DNA of 64,000 bases from JARRLC01 sp050290865 (GTDB lineage Bacteria; Pseudomonadota; Alphaproteobacteria; Rhizobiales; Rhodomicrobiaceae), in the NCBI GenBank assembly GCA_050290865.1, contig JBNKIW010000003.1:124001-188000 (forward strand), written 5' to 3'. This document shows, piece by piece, positions 15,868-26,600 of this stretch. The position numbers and the translations under genes are program-made. The notes beneath the pieces are model-generated. The model saw only the letters and a list, made by a program, of their open reading frames with translations, made no database searches and was not told the DNA's origin. Positions within the stretch are counted from its first letter, which is position 1. Every line of letters begins with the position of its first letter.

Positions 15868-17715
15868 ATGACGCATCTCCCGAATTCGGCGCCCGCCAGC
15901 GGTCCCGGTGGCACGTTCGCGGACAATGCCGCCTTGGGCGAGATGCCCGTCTGGAACCTCGCAGATCTCTACCCCTCGACGGACAGCGCCGAATTGCAGC
16001 GCGACCTGCAGCACGCGCACCGGGACGCGGTGGCTTTCGCCGCCCGTTACCAGGGCAAGCTCGCCGAAGTAGCGACTGCGAAGGGCGGCGCTGGGCTTTT
16101 CGACGCATTTCAGGAGTTCGAGGCGCTTCAGGACGTGATGGGGCGGATCGGCTCGTTCGCTTTTCTGAATTACGTCACCAAGAGCGACGACCCCGCGCGC
16201 GCCAAATTCTTTGGCGACTGCCAGGAGAAGCTAACCAATATCGGCTCGCAGCTTTTGTTCTTCACGCTGGAACTCAACCGCCTGGACGATGCGCTCGTGG
16301 AAGGGCTCATGGCCGCCCCGCCGCTCGATCATTACCGGCCCTGGCTCATCGAACTGCGGAAGGAGAAGCCCTACCAGCTTTCCGATGATCTGGAGCGGCT
16401 GTTTCACGAAAAAGGGATGACGGGGCGAGCGGGCTGGAGCCGCCTGTTCAGCGAGACGATGACCGCATTGCGCTTCGAGGTGGACGGGGAGGCGCTGACC
16501 ATCGAACCGGCGCTCAACCTTCTCGTCAGTCCCGACGAGGGGCTTCGCCGCAAGGGCGCCGCCGCACTCACCAGGGTGTTTCGCGACAATGTGCGGCTCT
16601 TTACGCTGATCACCAACATCCTCGCCAAGGACAAGGAGATTTCCGACCGCTGGCGCGGCTTCCCTGATGTCACCTCCGACCGCCACCTCGCCAACAATGT
16701 CGAGCCGGAGGTCGTCGAGGCGATGGTCTCCGCTGTGCGCGACCGGTACGCGGCCATCTCGCACCGCTATTACGCCATGAAAGCGCGCTGGCTCGGCAAG
16801 AAACAGCTCGAATATTGGGACCGCAACGCGCCGCTGAGCGAAACCAGCCGCACGATCCCCTGGACCGAGGCACAGAATATCGTGCTCGGCGCCTATGAGC
16901 GCTTTTCGCCGGAAATGGCGGGCATCGTGCGCACCTTCTTCGACAAGCGCTGGATCGACGCGCCGGTCCGCGACGGCAAGGGGCCAGGCGCGTTCGCGCA
17001 TCCGACCGTGCCGAGCGCGCACCCCTACATCATGATGAACTATCTCGGCAAGCCGCGCGACGTCATGACGCTCGCACACGAGTTGGGCCACGGCGCGCAT
17101 CAGGTGCTGGCGAACGGCCAGGGCGTGCTGATGTCGGCGACGCCCCTGACGCTCGCGGAGACGGCCAGCGTGTTCGGCGAGATGTTGACCTTCAAGGCCA
17201 TCCTCGCCAGCGCCGCCACGCCGGAGGAAAAAAAGCTCCTCATCGCGCAGAAGGTGGAGGAGAAGATCAACACCGTGGTGCGCCAGGTGGCGTTCTACCA
17301 GTTCGAGCGACACGTCCACACCGAGCGCCGGGACGGCGAACTCACCTCCGAGCGCCTTGGCGAAATCTGGATGGAGGTGCAGCGCGAGAGCCTGGGACCG
17401 TCGATCCGGCTCGGCGACGGCTACGAGGTCTACTGGACCTACATCCCGCATTTCATCAACGCGCCGTTCTACGTCTACGCCTATGCGTTCGGCGACTGCC
17501 TCGTGAATTCGCTCTACGCCGTCTACGAGCAGAGCGAGGCGGGCTTCCAGGACCGCTACCTGGAAATGCTGAAGGCGGGCGGCACCAAGCACCACAAGGA
17601 ACTGCTGGCGCCGTTCGGTCTGGATGCGAGCGATCCGGATTTCTGGGCCATGGGGCTCGGCGTCATCGAGGCGATGATCGACGAGTTGGAGGCGTTCGAG
17701 ACGGCGGGGACGTGA
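15868..17715 (+). CDS. pepF: M3B family oligoendopeptidase F
   Basis: A 615-residue cytosolic zinc metallopeptidase that degrades short peptides. The zinc site is HELGH at residues 404-408 (LAHELGHGAHQVLANGQG), followed by the third-ligand Glu region TLAETASVFGEMLTF. The C-terminal PHFINAPFYVYAYAFG block is characteristic of the M3B subfamily. The length agrees with the usual 590-620. The ATG at 15868 places the N-terminus at a plausible MTHLPNSAP; the frame stays open to 15769, but nothing conserved is seen there. It is monocistronic or followed by the UbiB-like gene after 87 bp. Confidence 0.9.
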   Translation: MTHLPNSAPASGPGGTFADNAALGEMPVWNLADLYPSTDSAELQRDLQHAHRDAVAFAARYQGKLAEVATAKGGAGLFDAFQEFEALQDVMGRIGSFAFLNYVTKSDDPARAKFFGDCQEKLTNIGSQLLFFTLELNRLDDALVEGLMAAPPLDHYRPWLIELRKEKPYQLSDDLERLFHEKGMTGRAGWSRLFSETMTALRFEVDGEALTIEPALNLLVSPDEGLRRKGAAALTRVFRDNVRLFTLITNILAKDKEISDRWRGFPDVTSDRHLANNVEPEVVEAMVSAVRDRYAAISHRYYAMKARWLGKKQLEYWDRNAPLSETSRTIPWTEAQNIVLGAYERFSPEMAGIVRTFFDKRWIDAPVRDGKGPGAFAHPTVPSAHPYIMMNYLGKPRDVMTLAHELGHGAHQVLANGQGVLMSATPLTLAETASVFGEMLTFKAILASAATPEEKKLLIAQKVEEKINTVVRQVAFYQFERHVHTERRDGELTSERLGEIWMEVQRESLGPSIRLGDGYEVYWTYIPHFINAPFYVYAYAFGDCLVNSLYAVYEQSEAGFQDRYLEMLKAGGTKHHKELLAPFGLDASDPDFWAMGLGVIEAMIDELEAFETAGT

Positions 17716-17802
17716 TCGGAGCGGGCGGAGGGCTTTTACGGACGCCGTCACGCCGCCATATTCCCGGTGCGTAGTTTCGCCCCCACGCCACCGCGAGGCT
17801 CC

Positions 17803-19179
17803 ATGAACGACGCCACCCCGCCCGACGACGAATCCAACCGGCTGAGCCGCCGGCTGGCGCGCTATGCCCAGGTCGGGACCAATGTCGGCGGTGTCGCCGC
17901 GGCGCTGGGCACACGCTACCTGCTCGGCTTGGGGATGGAGAACGAGAAGAACGCCACGGCGCTCGCCAGCGCGCTGGGCGGCCTCAAGGGGCCGCTGATG
18001 AAGGTGGCGCAGCTTCTCTCGACCATCCCCGACCTGCTGCCACCCGAATATGCGGAGGAACTGGCCAAGCTGCAGACGCAGGCGCCGCCGATGGGCTGGC
18101 CGTTCGTCAGAAGGCGCATGGCCGCCGAACTCGGGGCCGACTGGCAGGCGAAGTTCGCTGAATTCGGTCACGAAGCCGCGGCGTCCGCCTCGCTCGGGCA
18201 GGTGCACAAAGCGCTGAGCCATGACGGCCGCTCGCTCGCCTGCAAGCTGCAATACCCCGACATGCAATCCGCCGTGGAGGCCGATTTGCAGCAGCTCAAG
18301 CTTCTTCTCGCCATCCACAAGCGTGTCAACGGAGCGGTGGAGACGGCCGAGGTGGCGAAGGAGATCGGCGCGCGCCTGCGCGAGGAGCTGGATTACGGCC
18401 TGGAAGCCCGTCACACCACACTATACGGGCTGATTTTCGACAACGACCCGCTCATCCGCGTGCCGCGCGTGTATCCCGGATTGTCCACCAGCCGTCTACT
18501 GACACTCGACTGGATGGAAGGGCGGCGCCTCCTCGAATACAAGACCCGCCCCCAGGAAGAACGCAACTTGATCACGCGGGCGCTGTTCCGGGCGTGGTGG
18601 TATCCGTTCCATCACTACGGCATCATTCACGGCGACCCGCATCTCGGTAATTACACGATCTTCGAGGAAGACGGCCACGCCGCGGGCATCAATCTGCTCG
18701 ACTATGGCTGCATCCGCACCTTCACCCCGCATTTCGTGGGTGGCGTCATCGACCTTCATCGCGCTCTCAAACATGACGACCGCGCGCTCCTGGTTCACGC
18801 TTTCGAAAGCTGGGGGTTGAGGGAACTGTCCAACGAGCTGATCGACATCCTCACCATCTGGGCGCGGTTCATCTACGGCCCGCTGCTCGATAATCGCGTG
18901 CGGCGCATCGCCGAGGGCGTCTCGCCCGCGCAGTATGGCCGCAAGGAAGCCTATGCCGTGCACAAAGGTCTGCGCGAGAAGGGGCCGCTGAAAGTGCCGC
19001 GCGAATTCGTCTTCATGGACCGCGCCGCGATCGGTCTCGGCGGCGTGTTCCTGCATCTCGATGCGGAGATCAATTTCTACGAGCTGTTTCACGAAACCAT
19101 CCAGGATTTCAGCCTGGACGGCGTGCGCGCGCGCCAAGCCGAGGCTTTCGCCAGGGCGGGCGTGCCGCTGCCGGAATAA
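17803..19179 (+). CDS. UbiB/ABC1 (AarF) family atypical kinase
   Basis: A 458-residue protein of the UbiB/ABC1 family of protein-kinase-like ATPases linked to ubiquinone synthesis and lipid handling. Motifs are the Ala-rich AAASASLGQVHKA, ACKLQ (nucleotide-binding Lys), HGDPHLGNY (catalytic loop) and LLDYGCIR (DFG equivalent). The hallmark KxGQ is KVAQ at residues 67-70, typical of a separate subfamily rather than UbiB itself. No ubi gene is near, so a direct ubiquinone role is uncertain. The start at ATG 17803 is supported by a GAGGCTCC leader; a GTG at 17767 is an alternative. Confidence 0.88.
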   Translation: MNDATPPDDESNRLSRRLARYAQVGTNVGGVAAALGTRYLLGLGMENEKNATALASALGGLKGPLMKVAQLLSTIPDLLPPEYAEELAKLQTQAPPMGWPFVRRRMAAELGADWQAKFAEFGHEAAASASLGQVHKALSHDGRSLACKLQYPDMQSAVEADLQQLKLLLAIHKRVNGAVETAEVAKEIGARLREELDYGLEARHTTLYGLIFDNDPLIRVPRVYPGLSTSRLLTLDWMEGRRLLEYKTRPQEERNLITRALFRAWWYPFHHYGIIHGDPHLGNYTIFEEDGHAAGINLLDYGCIRTFTPHFVGGVIDLHRALKHDDRALLVHAFESWGLRELSNELIDILTIWARFIYGPLLDNRVRRIAEGVSPAQYGRKEAYAVHKGLREKGPLKVPREFVFMDRAAIGLGGVFLHLDAEINFYELFHETIQDFSLDGVRARQAEAFARAGVPLPE

Positions 19180-19185
19180 TCTGCC

Positions 19186-20952
19186 TCAGCTCTGATCCTC
19201 GATCGTCTGGCGTGGCCTGTAACCCGTGCGCGACGGATCGCGGACATTTGTCTCGATCTTGCGCAGCGACCACACCACCTGCACCTCCGACGAACACCGC
19301 CCGCGCACCACGATCTGAAGGCTGCGCTTCTGGATGATCGGATCGGCAAGGAAGATGCTCTCCTCGATTTCGACCTTCGCCCCCGCGGCGCGGAACTTCC
19401 AGAGCTGCGCGTCCGGCAGCGTCATGCTGACGCTGTTCTCCTCCACATCGAGGCGCGGCGACACACGCGGATGCAGGTGGAAATGGATGGCGAAATTGTC
19501 GTTTTCCGTGGTCAGCGGGCGGCTTTGCGGCGGGCAGGCGAGTTGGTCGATGCCCTCGATGACATTGCCCGCGGCCACGACGCGCAGACGGCGCTGATGG
19601 ATGAAACCGAAGCGGTCGCGGTAGCCGTCATGCATGGCGCGCAGCAGGAGATCGCCTTTGTCCTCCTTGACCTCGCCGCGCACCAGACGCGGGCCGGACA
19701 GAAAATGAACGTCCCGGGTGGGGTAGCGCAGGCGGCGCCTGAGCAGGCGCGACGAGGACGCCTCGCTGATGGTGAGCGTCGAATGCGCGGCAGTCGAACG
19801 GCAGGCCATTCCCCATTCCGTGCTCTCGTCGCGCGCGGCACCGCAATTCACGATCACCGGCTCGATGCCCGACGTCATCTCAAAGGCCAGGAAGCCGGCA
19901 TGAGCACTGGCGCTGGCAATCTGTGGCGGCGGCGCGCCGGTGTCGGCGATAAGCACGACATTCCCCCGCTCAAGGCGGCAATAGCCCGAATCCGGCGCGT
20001 TGAGGCGCGGCATATCGTTGTCATCCGAATGGGCCAGCACGGCGGCGGTGAGATCGGACCGCGTGGCACCCATGCCGTTGAAGCGCGCGAGCGAACCGTC
20101 CCCGAGCCTCATGAACCGGATCATGGCCATCATGCGGTCGATGGCGCTGTTCAGCTCGTCCGGCGTTTCGTGAGCGCGCGCCAGGAAGCACTGCTTCAGC
20201 GGGAGGAAATCGAGAAGCAGATCGACGAGCGCCGCCGGGTTGCGCGAAATATGCCCGCCATCCGGGAGAATCTGTTTCTCCAACTCGGCGCAGAAGACCG
20301 GGAGATAGCGTTTCACGATACTCTGCTGTTCGGCGATGCACAGTCCGGCCAGCAGGAGCGCGGCGAGCCCGCGCAGGCGCGCGCGAGTGCTGCCCGGTTC
20401 GGCACAGGCGACGCTCAGATAATGAAGCTCGCGGCTGAGCTGCGCCATCATGCCATCGTAGAACCCTGCGGTGGCCCCTTCGAGCAAAAAACCGGCATGC
20501 GACAGAAGCGCGATGATACGCCGGGCGGCGATGTTCGTTTCCCAGGCGATGCTGGGCGCGCGGCGGTTGTACGCGATCCACTCCGACAGCAGCGACCGCG
20601 CCTTCTCGCGCGCGATTTCGTCATGCGCGGCGTTGAGGTTGTTGAGCCAGCCGAAGGCGTAGAGCTCCCTCTGCCAGAGCGGGCTGGGTGGCAGAACGGT
20701 GAACGGCGACTCCGAACCGGTGAGTGCCACGGTACCCGCCAGCCCGAAATAGCCGTCATACAGCTCACTGGCGAAGCTCGGATCGGCGGTACGCAGATCC
20801 TGCGGGATGATGAGCAGGTGATGGGCGGCCGGGATGCCGGTCAGCGCGCGGGCGACAGACACGGTCCGGACGGCGCGCAAGGCGGCACGGCCTGCGTCGC
20901 CGACCAGGCCGAAAGCATCCCGGGCATGACTGCTGATAATGTCCGATACCAT
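19186..20952 (-). CDS. Heparinase II/III family protein
   Basis: A 588-residue protein with an alpha/alpha-toroid N-terminal half (about residues 90-300, with SPSP-LWQRELYAFGWLNNL and WETNIAARRIIALL) and a beta-sandwich C-terminal half, the domain order of heparinase II/III-like polysaccharide lyases. Alphaproteobacterial members sit beside rsmB and have no demonstrated glycosaminoglycan substrate; an envelope polysaccharide is more likely. No signal peptide is obvious. It ends 6 bp from the convergent UbiB-like gene. The ATG at 20952 follows GAGGAAGACC. Confidence 0.85.
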   Translation of the reverse strand: MVSDIISSHARDAFGLVGDAGRAALRAVRTVSVARALTGIPAAHHLLIIPQDLRTADPSFASELYDGYFGLAGTVALTGSESPFTVLPPSPLWQRELYAFGWLNNLNAAHDEIAREKARSLLSEWIAYNRRAPSIAWETNIAARRIIALLSHAGFLLEGATAGFYDGMMAQLSRELHYLSVACAEPGSTRARLRGLAALLLAGLCIAEQQSIVKRYLPVFCAELEKQILPDGGHISRNPAALVDLLLDFLPLKQCFLARAHETPDELNSAIDRMMAMIRFMRLGDGSLARFNGMGATRSDLTAAVLAHSDDNDMPRLNAPDSGYCRLERGNVVLIADTGAPPPQIASASAHAGFLAFEMTSGIEPVIVNCGAARDESTEWGMACRSTAAHSTLTISEASSSRLLRRRLRYPTRDVHFLSGPRLVRGEVKEDKGDLLLRAMHDGYRDRFGFIHQRRLRVVAAGNVIEGIDQLACPPQSRPLTTENDNFAIHFHLHPRVSPRLDVEENSVSMTLPDAQLWKFRAAGAKVEIEESIFLADPIIQKRSLQIVVRGRCSSEVQVVWSLRKIETNVRDPSRTGYRPRQTIEDQS

Positions 20953-21150
20953 GGTCTTCCTCAGGACTTACCCCTCGTCATCCGGAACGAATGCGGTCAT
21001 GACGCCGGGCGGCAGGCGGTTTCTGACGAAGAATATCTCTGCTGCGAATGCTACGTTGATTCCCCGGATATCCTAAGGTCATTCCGCCGAGTAGGACTCT
21101 TTCGAGTCTCGCATTCTTCTTTGGCTTATCCGTGGCCCGCCACTCTTGCC

Positions 21151-22518
21151 TCATTCCTTCCTGACGAGCCGTGCGGCATAAAAACCGTCCATGCCGCTCA
21201 AGGCCGGATCGCTCAAATTCAGATAATGCGGCAGCGTGCGCAAGGCGCCTTTCTCGTCGATCCACTCCGCACGTCCGGCGATTTCTTCAGGGCGCACCGG
21301 CATGAGCGTGACATCGCTGCGTTCCGACAGCACCCGCCGCGTCTGCGCCGGTCCCTCGGCGATCTCCAGCGAGCAGGTGCAGTAGACGAGCGTGCCTCCC
21401 GGTTTCAGGAGCGTGATGGCATGGGCGAGAAGCTTGCGCTGCAGGGCCGCGAGTTCGCCGATATCCTCCGACGTCTTGCGGTAGGGGATATCCGGGTGGC
21501 GGCGGATGGTTCCCGTGGCCGAGCATGGCGCGTCGAGCAGCACCGCGTCGAGCGGCTCGGGCGGCAACCACAGGCTGGCGTCGGCCTCCGCCGTTTCGGC
21601 TTCGAGATTGAGGCGTGCGAGATTGGCCCTGAGCCGCTCCAGGCGCCTGGCGGAACTGTCAACGGCCCAGACCGTCGCGCCCCCGGCTGCGAGCTGCGCG
21701 GTCTTACCGCCTGGCGCCGCGCAGAGATCGGCGACGAGCTTGCCGCGCACATCCCCCAAAAGTTGCGCAGGAAGGCTGGCGGCAGCGTCCTGCACCCACC
21801 ATTCCCCGTCGGCGAAACCATTCAACTCCTCGATGCGGCCCTTGGCAGTGGTGCGCACCGAACCCGTGGGCAGCGCGACGCCGCCGAGGCGCTTCGCCCA
21901 GCCGGCCGCATCGGATTTTACGGTGAGGTCGAGGGCGGGCTCGATGAGATGCTGCGCCGCCATGCGATAGGTCTCGTCCTCGCCATAGCCCGCGACCCAC
22001 CGCTCCCACAGCCAGTCCGGCGTGTTGAGACGGGCGGGGTCCTGCGCGGCGGCGAGCGCGGCGCCTTTCTCCGAGATGCGGCGCAGCACGGCATTCGCCA
22101 GACGCGCGAACCGCCTGGCCTGCTGGTCGCCACGCACCTGGAACACGGCGAGATTGATCACCGCATGCGGCGGCGCTTTCAGGAACACGAGCTGCGCGGC
22201 GGCGGCGAGCAGAATTTCGTCCAGCCGGCCGCGCTTCGGCGGCAGCGGCTTGTCGATGAAGGTGGCGACAATGGCGCGGAGCTGCCCCAGCCGCCGCAGC
22301 GCCGTCGTCGCGATGGCGCGGGCGAACGCGCGGTCGCGCGGCTCCAGGCCGGCGAAGGGCTCGCTGGTGGCGGCTTCATCGAAGGCTTCGTCGAACGGCC
22401 GTCGCTCGGTCAGGACGGCCGCGAGCACGCGTACCGCCATCTGCCGGGCCTTGAGGCCAGCACGGTCAGCGGCGCTCAATCGGTCCTCGCGCGGGCGAAA
22501 TAGAAGAGAGGCGAACAC
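21151..22518 (-). CDS. rsmB: RsmB family 16S rRNA (cytosine-5) methyltransferase
   Basis: This 455-residue enzyme has an N-terminal NusB-like helical domain (about 20-160) and a C-terminal SAM-dependent RNA m5C methyltransferase domain. SAM binding is at LCAAPGGKTAQLA. The two catalytic cysteines are in DAPCSATGTIRRHPDI and YCTCSLE. RsmB methylates C967 of 16S rRNA in E. coli. The upstream htpX gene lies 76 bp away on the same strand and the heparinase-like gene follows, a conserved order in Hyphomicrobiales. An internal ATG at residue 27 is an alternative start. Confidence 0.9.
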   Translation of the reverse strand: MFASLLFRPREDRLSAADRAGLKARQMAVRVLAAVLTERRPFDEAFDEAATSEPFAGLEPRDRAFARAIATTALRRLGQLRAIVATFIDKPLPPKRGRLDEILLAAAAQLVFLKAPPHAVINLAVFQVRGDQQARRFARLANAVLRRISEKGAALAAAQDPARLNTPDWLWERWVAGYGEDETYRMAAQHLIEPALDLTVKSDAAGWAKRLGGVALPTGSVRTTAKGRIEELNGFADGEWWVQDAAASLPAQLLGDVRGKLVADLCAAPGGKTAQLAAGGATVWAVDSSARRLERLRANLARLNLEAETAEADASLWLPPEPLDAVLLDAPCSATGTIRRHPDIPYRKTSEDIGELAALQRKLLAHAITLLKPGGTLVYCTCSLEIAEGPAQTRRVLSERSDVTLMPVRPEEIAGRAEWIDEKGALRTLPHYLNLSDPALSGMDGFYAARLVRKE

Positions 22519-22594
22519 GTCCCCCGCCTTACTTTCGGGTCACAGCGAAAACGCATCATGGCAGGGCGCAATCCGATTCGGCAACTCCCCGCGC

Positions 22595-23530
22595 TCAACC
22601 CCACGGCCCTTTTCCCCCCTGATGACCACCGCCCCATGGTCCACGCGGCGCTGGCGGCTCCTCATAACTGGCGCCCTGCCCCATTTCCATGGCGATTTGC
22701 TCAAGCTGGGCGATGCGGTTCTCCGTGTCGGGATGGGTGGAAAAGAGACTGTCCATGCCGCGGCCCGTCAGCGGGTTGACGATGAACATATGCGCGGTCG
22801 CCGGATTGCGCTCAGCGGCTTCGTTGGGGATCTGCTCCGCGGCGCGCGAAATCTTGCGCAGAGCCGAGGCGAGCCACAGCGGATGCCCGCTGATCAAGGC
22901 GCCGAGCCGGTCGGCCGCGTATTCGCGCGAGCGGCTGATCGCCATCTGGATGAGCCCCGCGGCGAGGGGCGCGAGGATCATCATCGCGAGCATGCCGAAG
23001 ATGCCCATGCCGCGATTGTCGCCGTCGCGGGATCCACCGCCGAACAGAAAGCCGAACTGCGCCAGCATCGAGATAGCGCCGCCGATGGTCGCGGCGATCG
23101 TCATGGTGAGCGTGTCGCGGTTCCTCACATGCGCCAGTTCATGCGCGAGGACGCCCGCAACCTCCTCGCGGCTCAGCCGGTCGAGAAGGCCGGTCGTGGC
23201 CGCAACCGCGGCATGTTCGGGACTTCGCCCGGTGGCGAAGGCGTTCGGCTGGTCCTGGTAGATGAGATAGACGCGCGGCATCGGGAGTTGCGCGTTCTCG
23301 GCGAGCTGGCGCACCATAGTGTAGAACTCGGGCGCACTCTGCGGGTCCACCTCCTGCGCATTGTGCATGGCGAGGACCATCTTGTCGGAATTCCAATAGC
23401 TGAAGACGTTCATGGCGAGAGCCACGAAGAACGCGATCACCATGCCGGTCTTGCCACCCAGCGCGAAACCGATGGCCATGAACAGGGCCGTCAGCGCGGC
23501 AAGTAGCAAAGCGGTGCGGAAGAAGTTCAT
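22595..23530 (-). CDS. htpX: Membrane zinc metalloprotease HtpX
   Basis: A 311-residue inner-membrane M48 protease of membrane-protein quality control. There are two N-terminal helices (about 5-48), the zinc motif HELAH at residues 130-134 (His130, Glu131, His134), and further helices at about 143-200. The family motifs NAFATGRSPEHA and REYAADRLGA are present, and the C-terminal FSTHPDTENRIAQL matches HtpX. The end is Gly/Pro-rich (about 285-311). The start MNFFRTALLLA fits. Probably transcribed with rsmB. Confidence 0.95.
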   Translation of the reverse strand: MNFFRTALLLAALTALFMAIGFALGGKTGMVIAFFVALAMNVFSYWNSDKMVLAMHNAQEVDPQSAPEFYTMVRQLAENAQLPMPRVYLIYQDQPNAFATGRSPEHAAVAATTGLLDRLSREEVAGVLAHELAHVRNRDTLTMTIAATIGGAISMLAQFGFLFGGGSRDGDNRGMGIFGMLAMMILAPLAAGLIQMAISRSREYAADRLGALISGHPLWLASALRKISRAAEQIPNEAAERNPATAHMFIVNPLTGRGMDSLFSTHPDTENRIAQLEQIAMEMGQGASYEEPPAPRGPWGGGHQGGKGPWG

Positions 23531-23679
23531 ATTCGCCTCGCGGAAAACTCGGGGCCGGTGCTCACGCCCGGCGTCGACTTGCTCCTAATATCATGGGTGC
23601 TGACCCTCGCGGCAACAAGATGATACGGACGGTAGCGGCGGTGTGCACGGTATTCTGAGGCTGGCGGCTTGCGCGGGAG

Positions 23680-26600
23680 CTACTCGGCGGCAGTACGGCG
23701 CGGCGTGAGGCGCATCATCAGCGCGCGCAGAGCCGCCGGCTTGATCGGCTTGCGCAGAAGATGCAGGTGGTGCTCGCGTGCCTCGCCTTCGACGTCGGGC
23801 GAGTAGTTCGCGGTAATGAGGACCGCCGGGATTTCGTGTCCAGCCTTGGCACGGATGGCGCGGATACACCCGATGCCGGTCGCATTCTCAAGGTGGTAGT
23901 CGGCGAGAATGAGCTCCGGCGCAAGGCCCGTCTCATCGAGCAGTTTCTCCGCTTCAGCCGCGCTCACCGCCGCCAGGACGCGGCAGCGCCAGTTTTCGAG
24001 CATGGAACGCATGCCGTCGAGAATGGCGGGCTCGTTATCCACACACAGAACGACGCAGCCGTCGAACTGGCCATGGGCCAGCGCGCTCGCGACCCCTGGC
24101 ACCTTCTCCGGCACCGCCTCCGTACTGATGGGCAGGTCCAGCCCGAAGATCGAGCCGCGTCCCATCTGCGAAGAGAGGCGGATGCTGTGACCGAGCACGC
24201 GCGCGATGCGCTCCACGATCGACAGGCCCAGCCCGAGGCCGTGGACCGCCCGCTTTTCCGAATGCAGGCGGTGGAACTCCTTGAAAATAAGCGCCTGCTT
24301 GGATTTCGGAATGCCCGGCCCGGTGTCGTGCACTTCCACCGTCACACGCCCGTCGCGGCGGCGGCAGCCGAGGAGGACCTGGCCGCGCGTGGTGTATTTG
24401 ATGGCGTTGGACATGAAATTCTGCAACACGCGGCGGACGAGCCGCCGGTCGGAACGCACCGGCAGGCTGCAGGGCATGACCGTGAGCGCCACGCCGCGCT
24501 CCTGCGCCTGCGGGCCATATTCGATTTTGAGCTGCTGCAGCAGTTCGCCGATGGCGAAGGTGGTGATTTCGGGCTTTTGTGCCCCCGTGTCGAGGCGCGA
24601 GATGTCGAGGAGCGCGTTGAGGATCTCCTCCACGGCCTCCAGCGAAGTGTCGACATTCCTGGCCAGATGCGCGAGTTCGGCCGGCGGATGGCGTTCGACG
24701 AGGCTCGTCGTGTACAGGCGCGCGGCGTTGAGCGGCTGCAGGATGTCGTGGCTGGCGGCGGCGAGGAAGCGCGTCTTGTCGCGATTGGCCTCGTCCGCCT
24801 TGGTCTTGGCCTCGGCAAGCGCCTGGTTCACGGTCGTCAGTTCGGCGGTGCGCTCGCGAACGCGGCGTTCGAGGGTCTCGTTGGCCCGCGCCAGGGCTTC
24901 GGCGGCGGCGACACGGCCGGTGATATCGGAATAGGTGGCGACGATACCCCCCTGGGGCATCGAGTGCGTGCGCACCTCCACGACCCGCGAGCCGCCATCG
25001 AGACGCTCCTGGAAGGCCTCCATGGTGACGACATATTTACGGATGCGCTGCGAGACGAAATCGTCGAAGGAAGCGGCGTCGGCCTCCCTGGAGCCCATAT
25101 GGCGGATGATCTGGTCGAGCGGCACGCCCACCCGTCCCAGATGCGCGGGCAGGCTCAGAAGCTCGCGGAACTCGCGGTTCCAGCAGATCAGCCGCATGGT
25201 GCGGTCGAAGACGGCGATGCCCTGATGGACCTGGTCGAGCGCGGACTGCAGCAGGTCGCGGTTGTACTGGATGGCCTCGGAGGCATCGTCCAGGAGCTTG
25301 AGGGCGGATTTCATCCCCACATTGCGCCGCCTGAGGGTCAGCGACATGACGAGACGCGAGGACGCCGTTCCGATGGCGCTGGCCAGCAGGTTTTCGGCGA
25401 AGCGCATCAGATGGATGTCCGCCTCGCCCTTTGGCGTCAGCGCCACGTTCTGCGAAGCTGCGTAGTCGGCGAAAGAGCGTTGCGCGCGCTCGTCGCCCAG
25501 ATAGCGGGCGACGGTGCGAATCAAGTCTTCCACGGTGACCGAGGTGCGCCAGGCCCGGAACGCCGCGGCGGCCGGGCGCGGGAAATTGTCCTCGATAAAG
25601 ACATTCGCCTGCACGCGCTCGATCGGCTCCGGCGCCCGCAGCATCGAGACGGTGATATAGGCGAGGATATTGAACAGCATGCTCCAGACCACGCCGTGGC
25701 TCAGCGGGTCGAAGCTCATGTAAAACAGCATCTGCGGGCGCAGGAATGTCAGTCCGAACAGGCCGTGCTCCATGATATCAGGCGCCATGAGCCCGGCTTT
25801 GACGAAATAGGGGATGAGGAGCGTGTAGGTCCACACCGCGAAGCCCGCCAGAATGCCCGCGATGGCGCCGCGCGCGGTGGCGCCGCTCCACATCAGCCCG
25901 CCGAAGAACGCGGGCGCGAATTGCGCGATGGCCGCGAAAGACAACAGGCCGATGGTCGCCAGGCCGTAAGTGTTACCGACCAGCCGGTAGAACATGTAGG
26001 CCAGCAGCATGATCGCGAAGATCGCGAAACGCCGGATGTTGAGCAGAACCGTGCCCATGTCGCGCCGTTCGGCGAGGCCGAGCTGGCGGCGGTGGAGGAT
26101 GATCGGCATCACCAGGTCGTTGCAGACCATGATCGACAGCGCCACCGACTCCACGATGACCATGGCGGTCGCCGCCGACAGCCCGCCGAGAAAGGCGATG
26201 ATGGTGAAGACGCGCGCCCCTTGCGAAAGGGGCAGCGCCAGGAGGAACATGTCGGGATCGACGGTGCTCTTTTCGAAAGTCAGAAGCCCGCCAATGGCGA
26301 TGGGAACGACGAAAACGTTGATGGCGACGAGATAGAACGGAAACAGCCAGGTGGCCCGTCCCACCTCGTTGTCGGCGTTGTTCTCGACGATGGTCACATG
26401 GAACTGGCGCGTGAGCAGCAGGATGCACACCGAACTGAGAAAGGTGACCGTCAGCCACGTGCCGCCATGGAAGCCGCGTGCGAACAGGCCGATGATCTCG
26501 GGCTTCTGCGCCGCGATATCGATCAGCGGGCCGATGCCGTCGAACATCGAATAGGTGATGAAGGCGCCGACGATGAGAAATGCAGCGATCTTCACCACGG

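Noticed and set aside
16231..18414. 727-codon minus-strand frame across pepF and the UbiB-type gene
   Set aside because: Crosses two genes with intact catalytic motifs and has no domain.
19471..22503. 1010-codon plus-strand frame opposite heparinase and rsmB
   Set aside because: It crosses two well-supported minus-strand genes and has no recognisable product; third-position GC explains the lack of stops.
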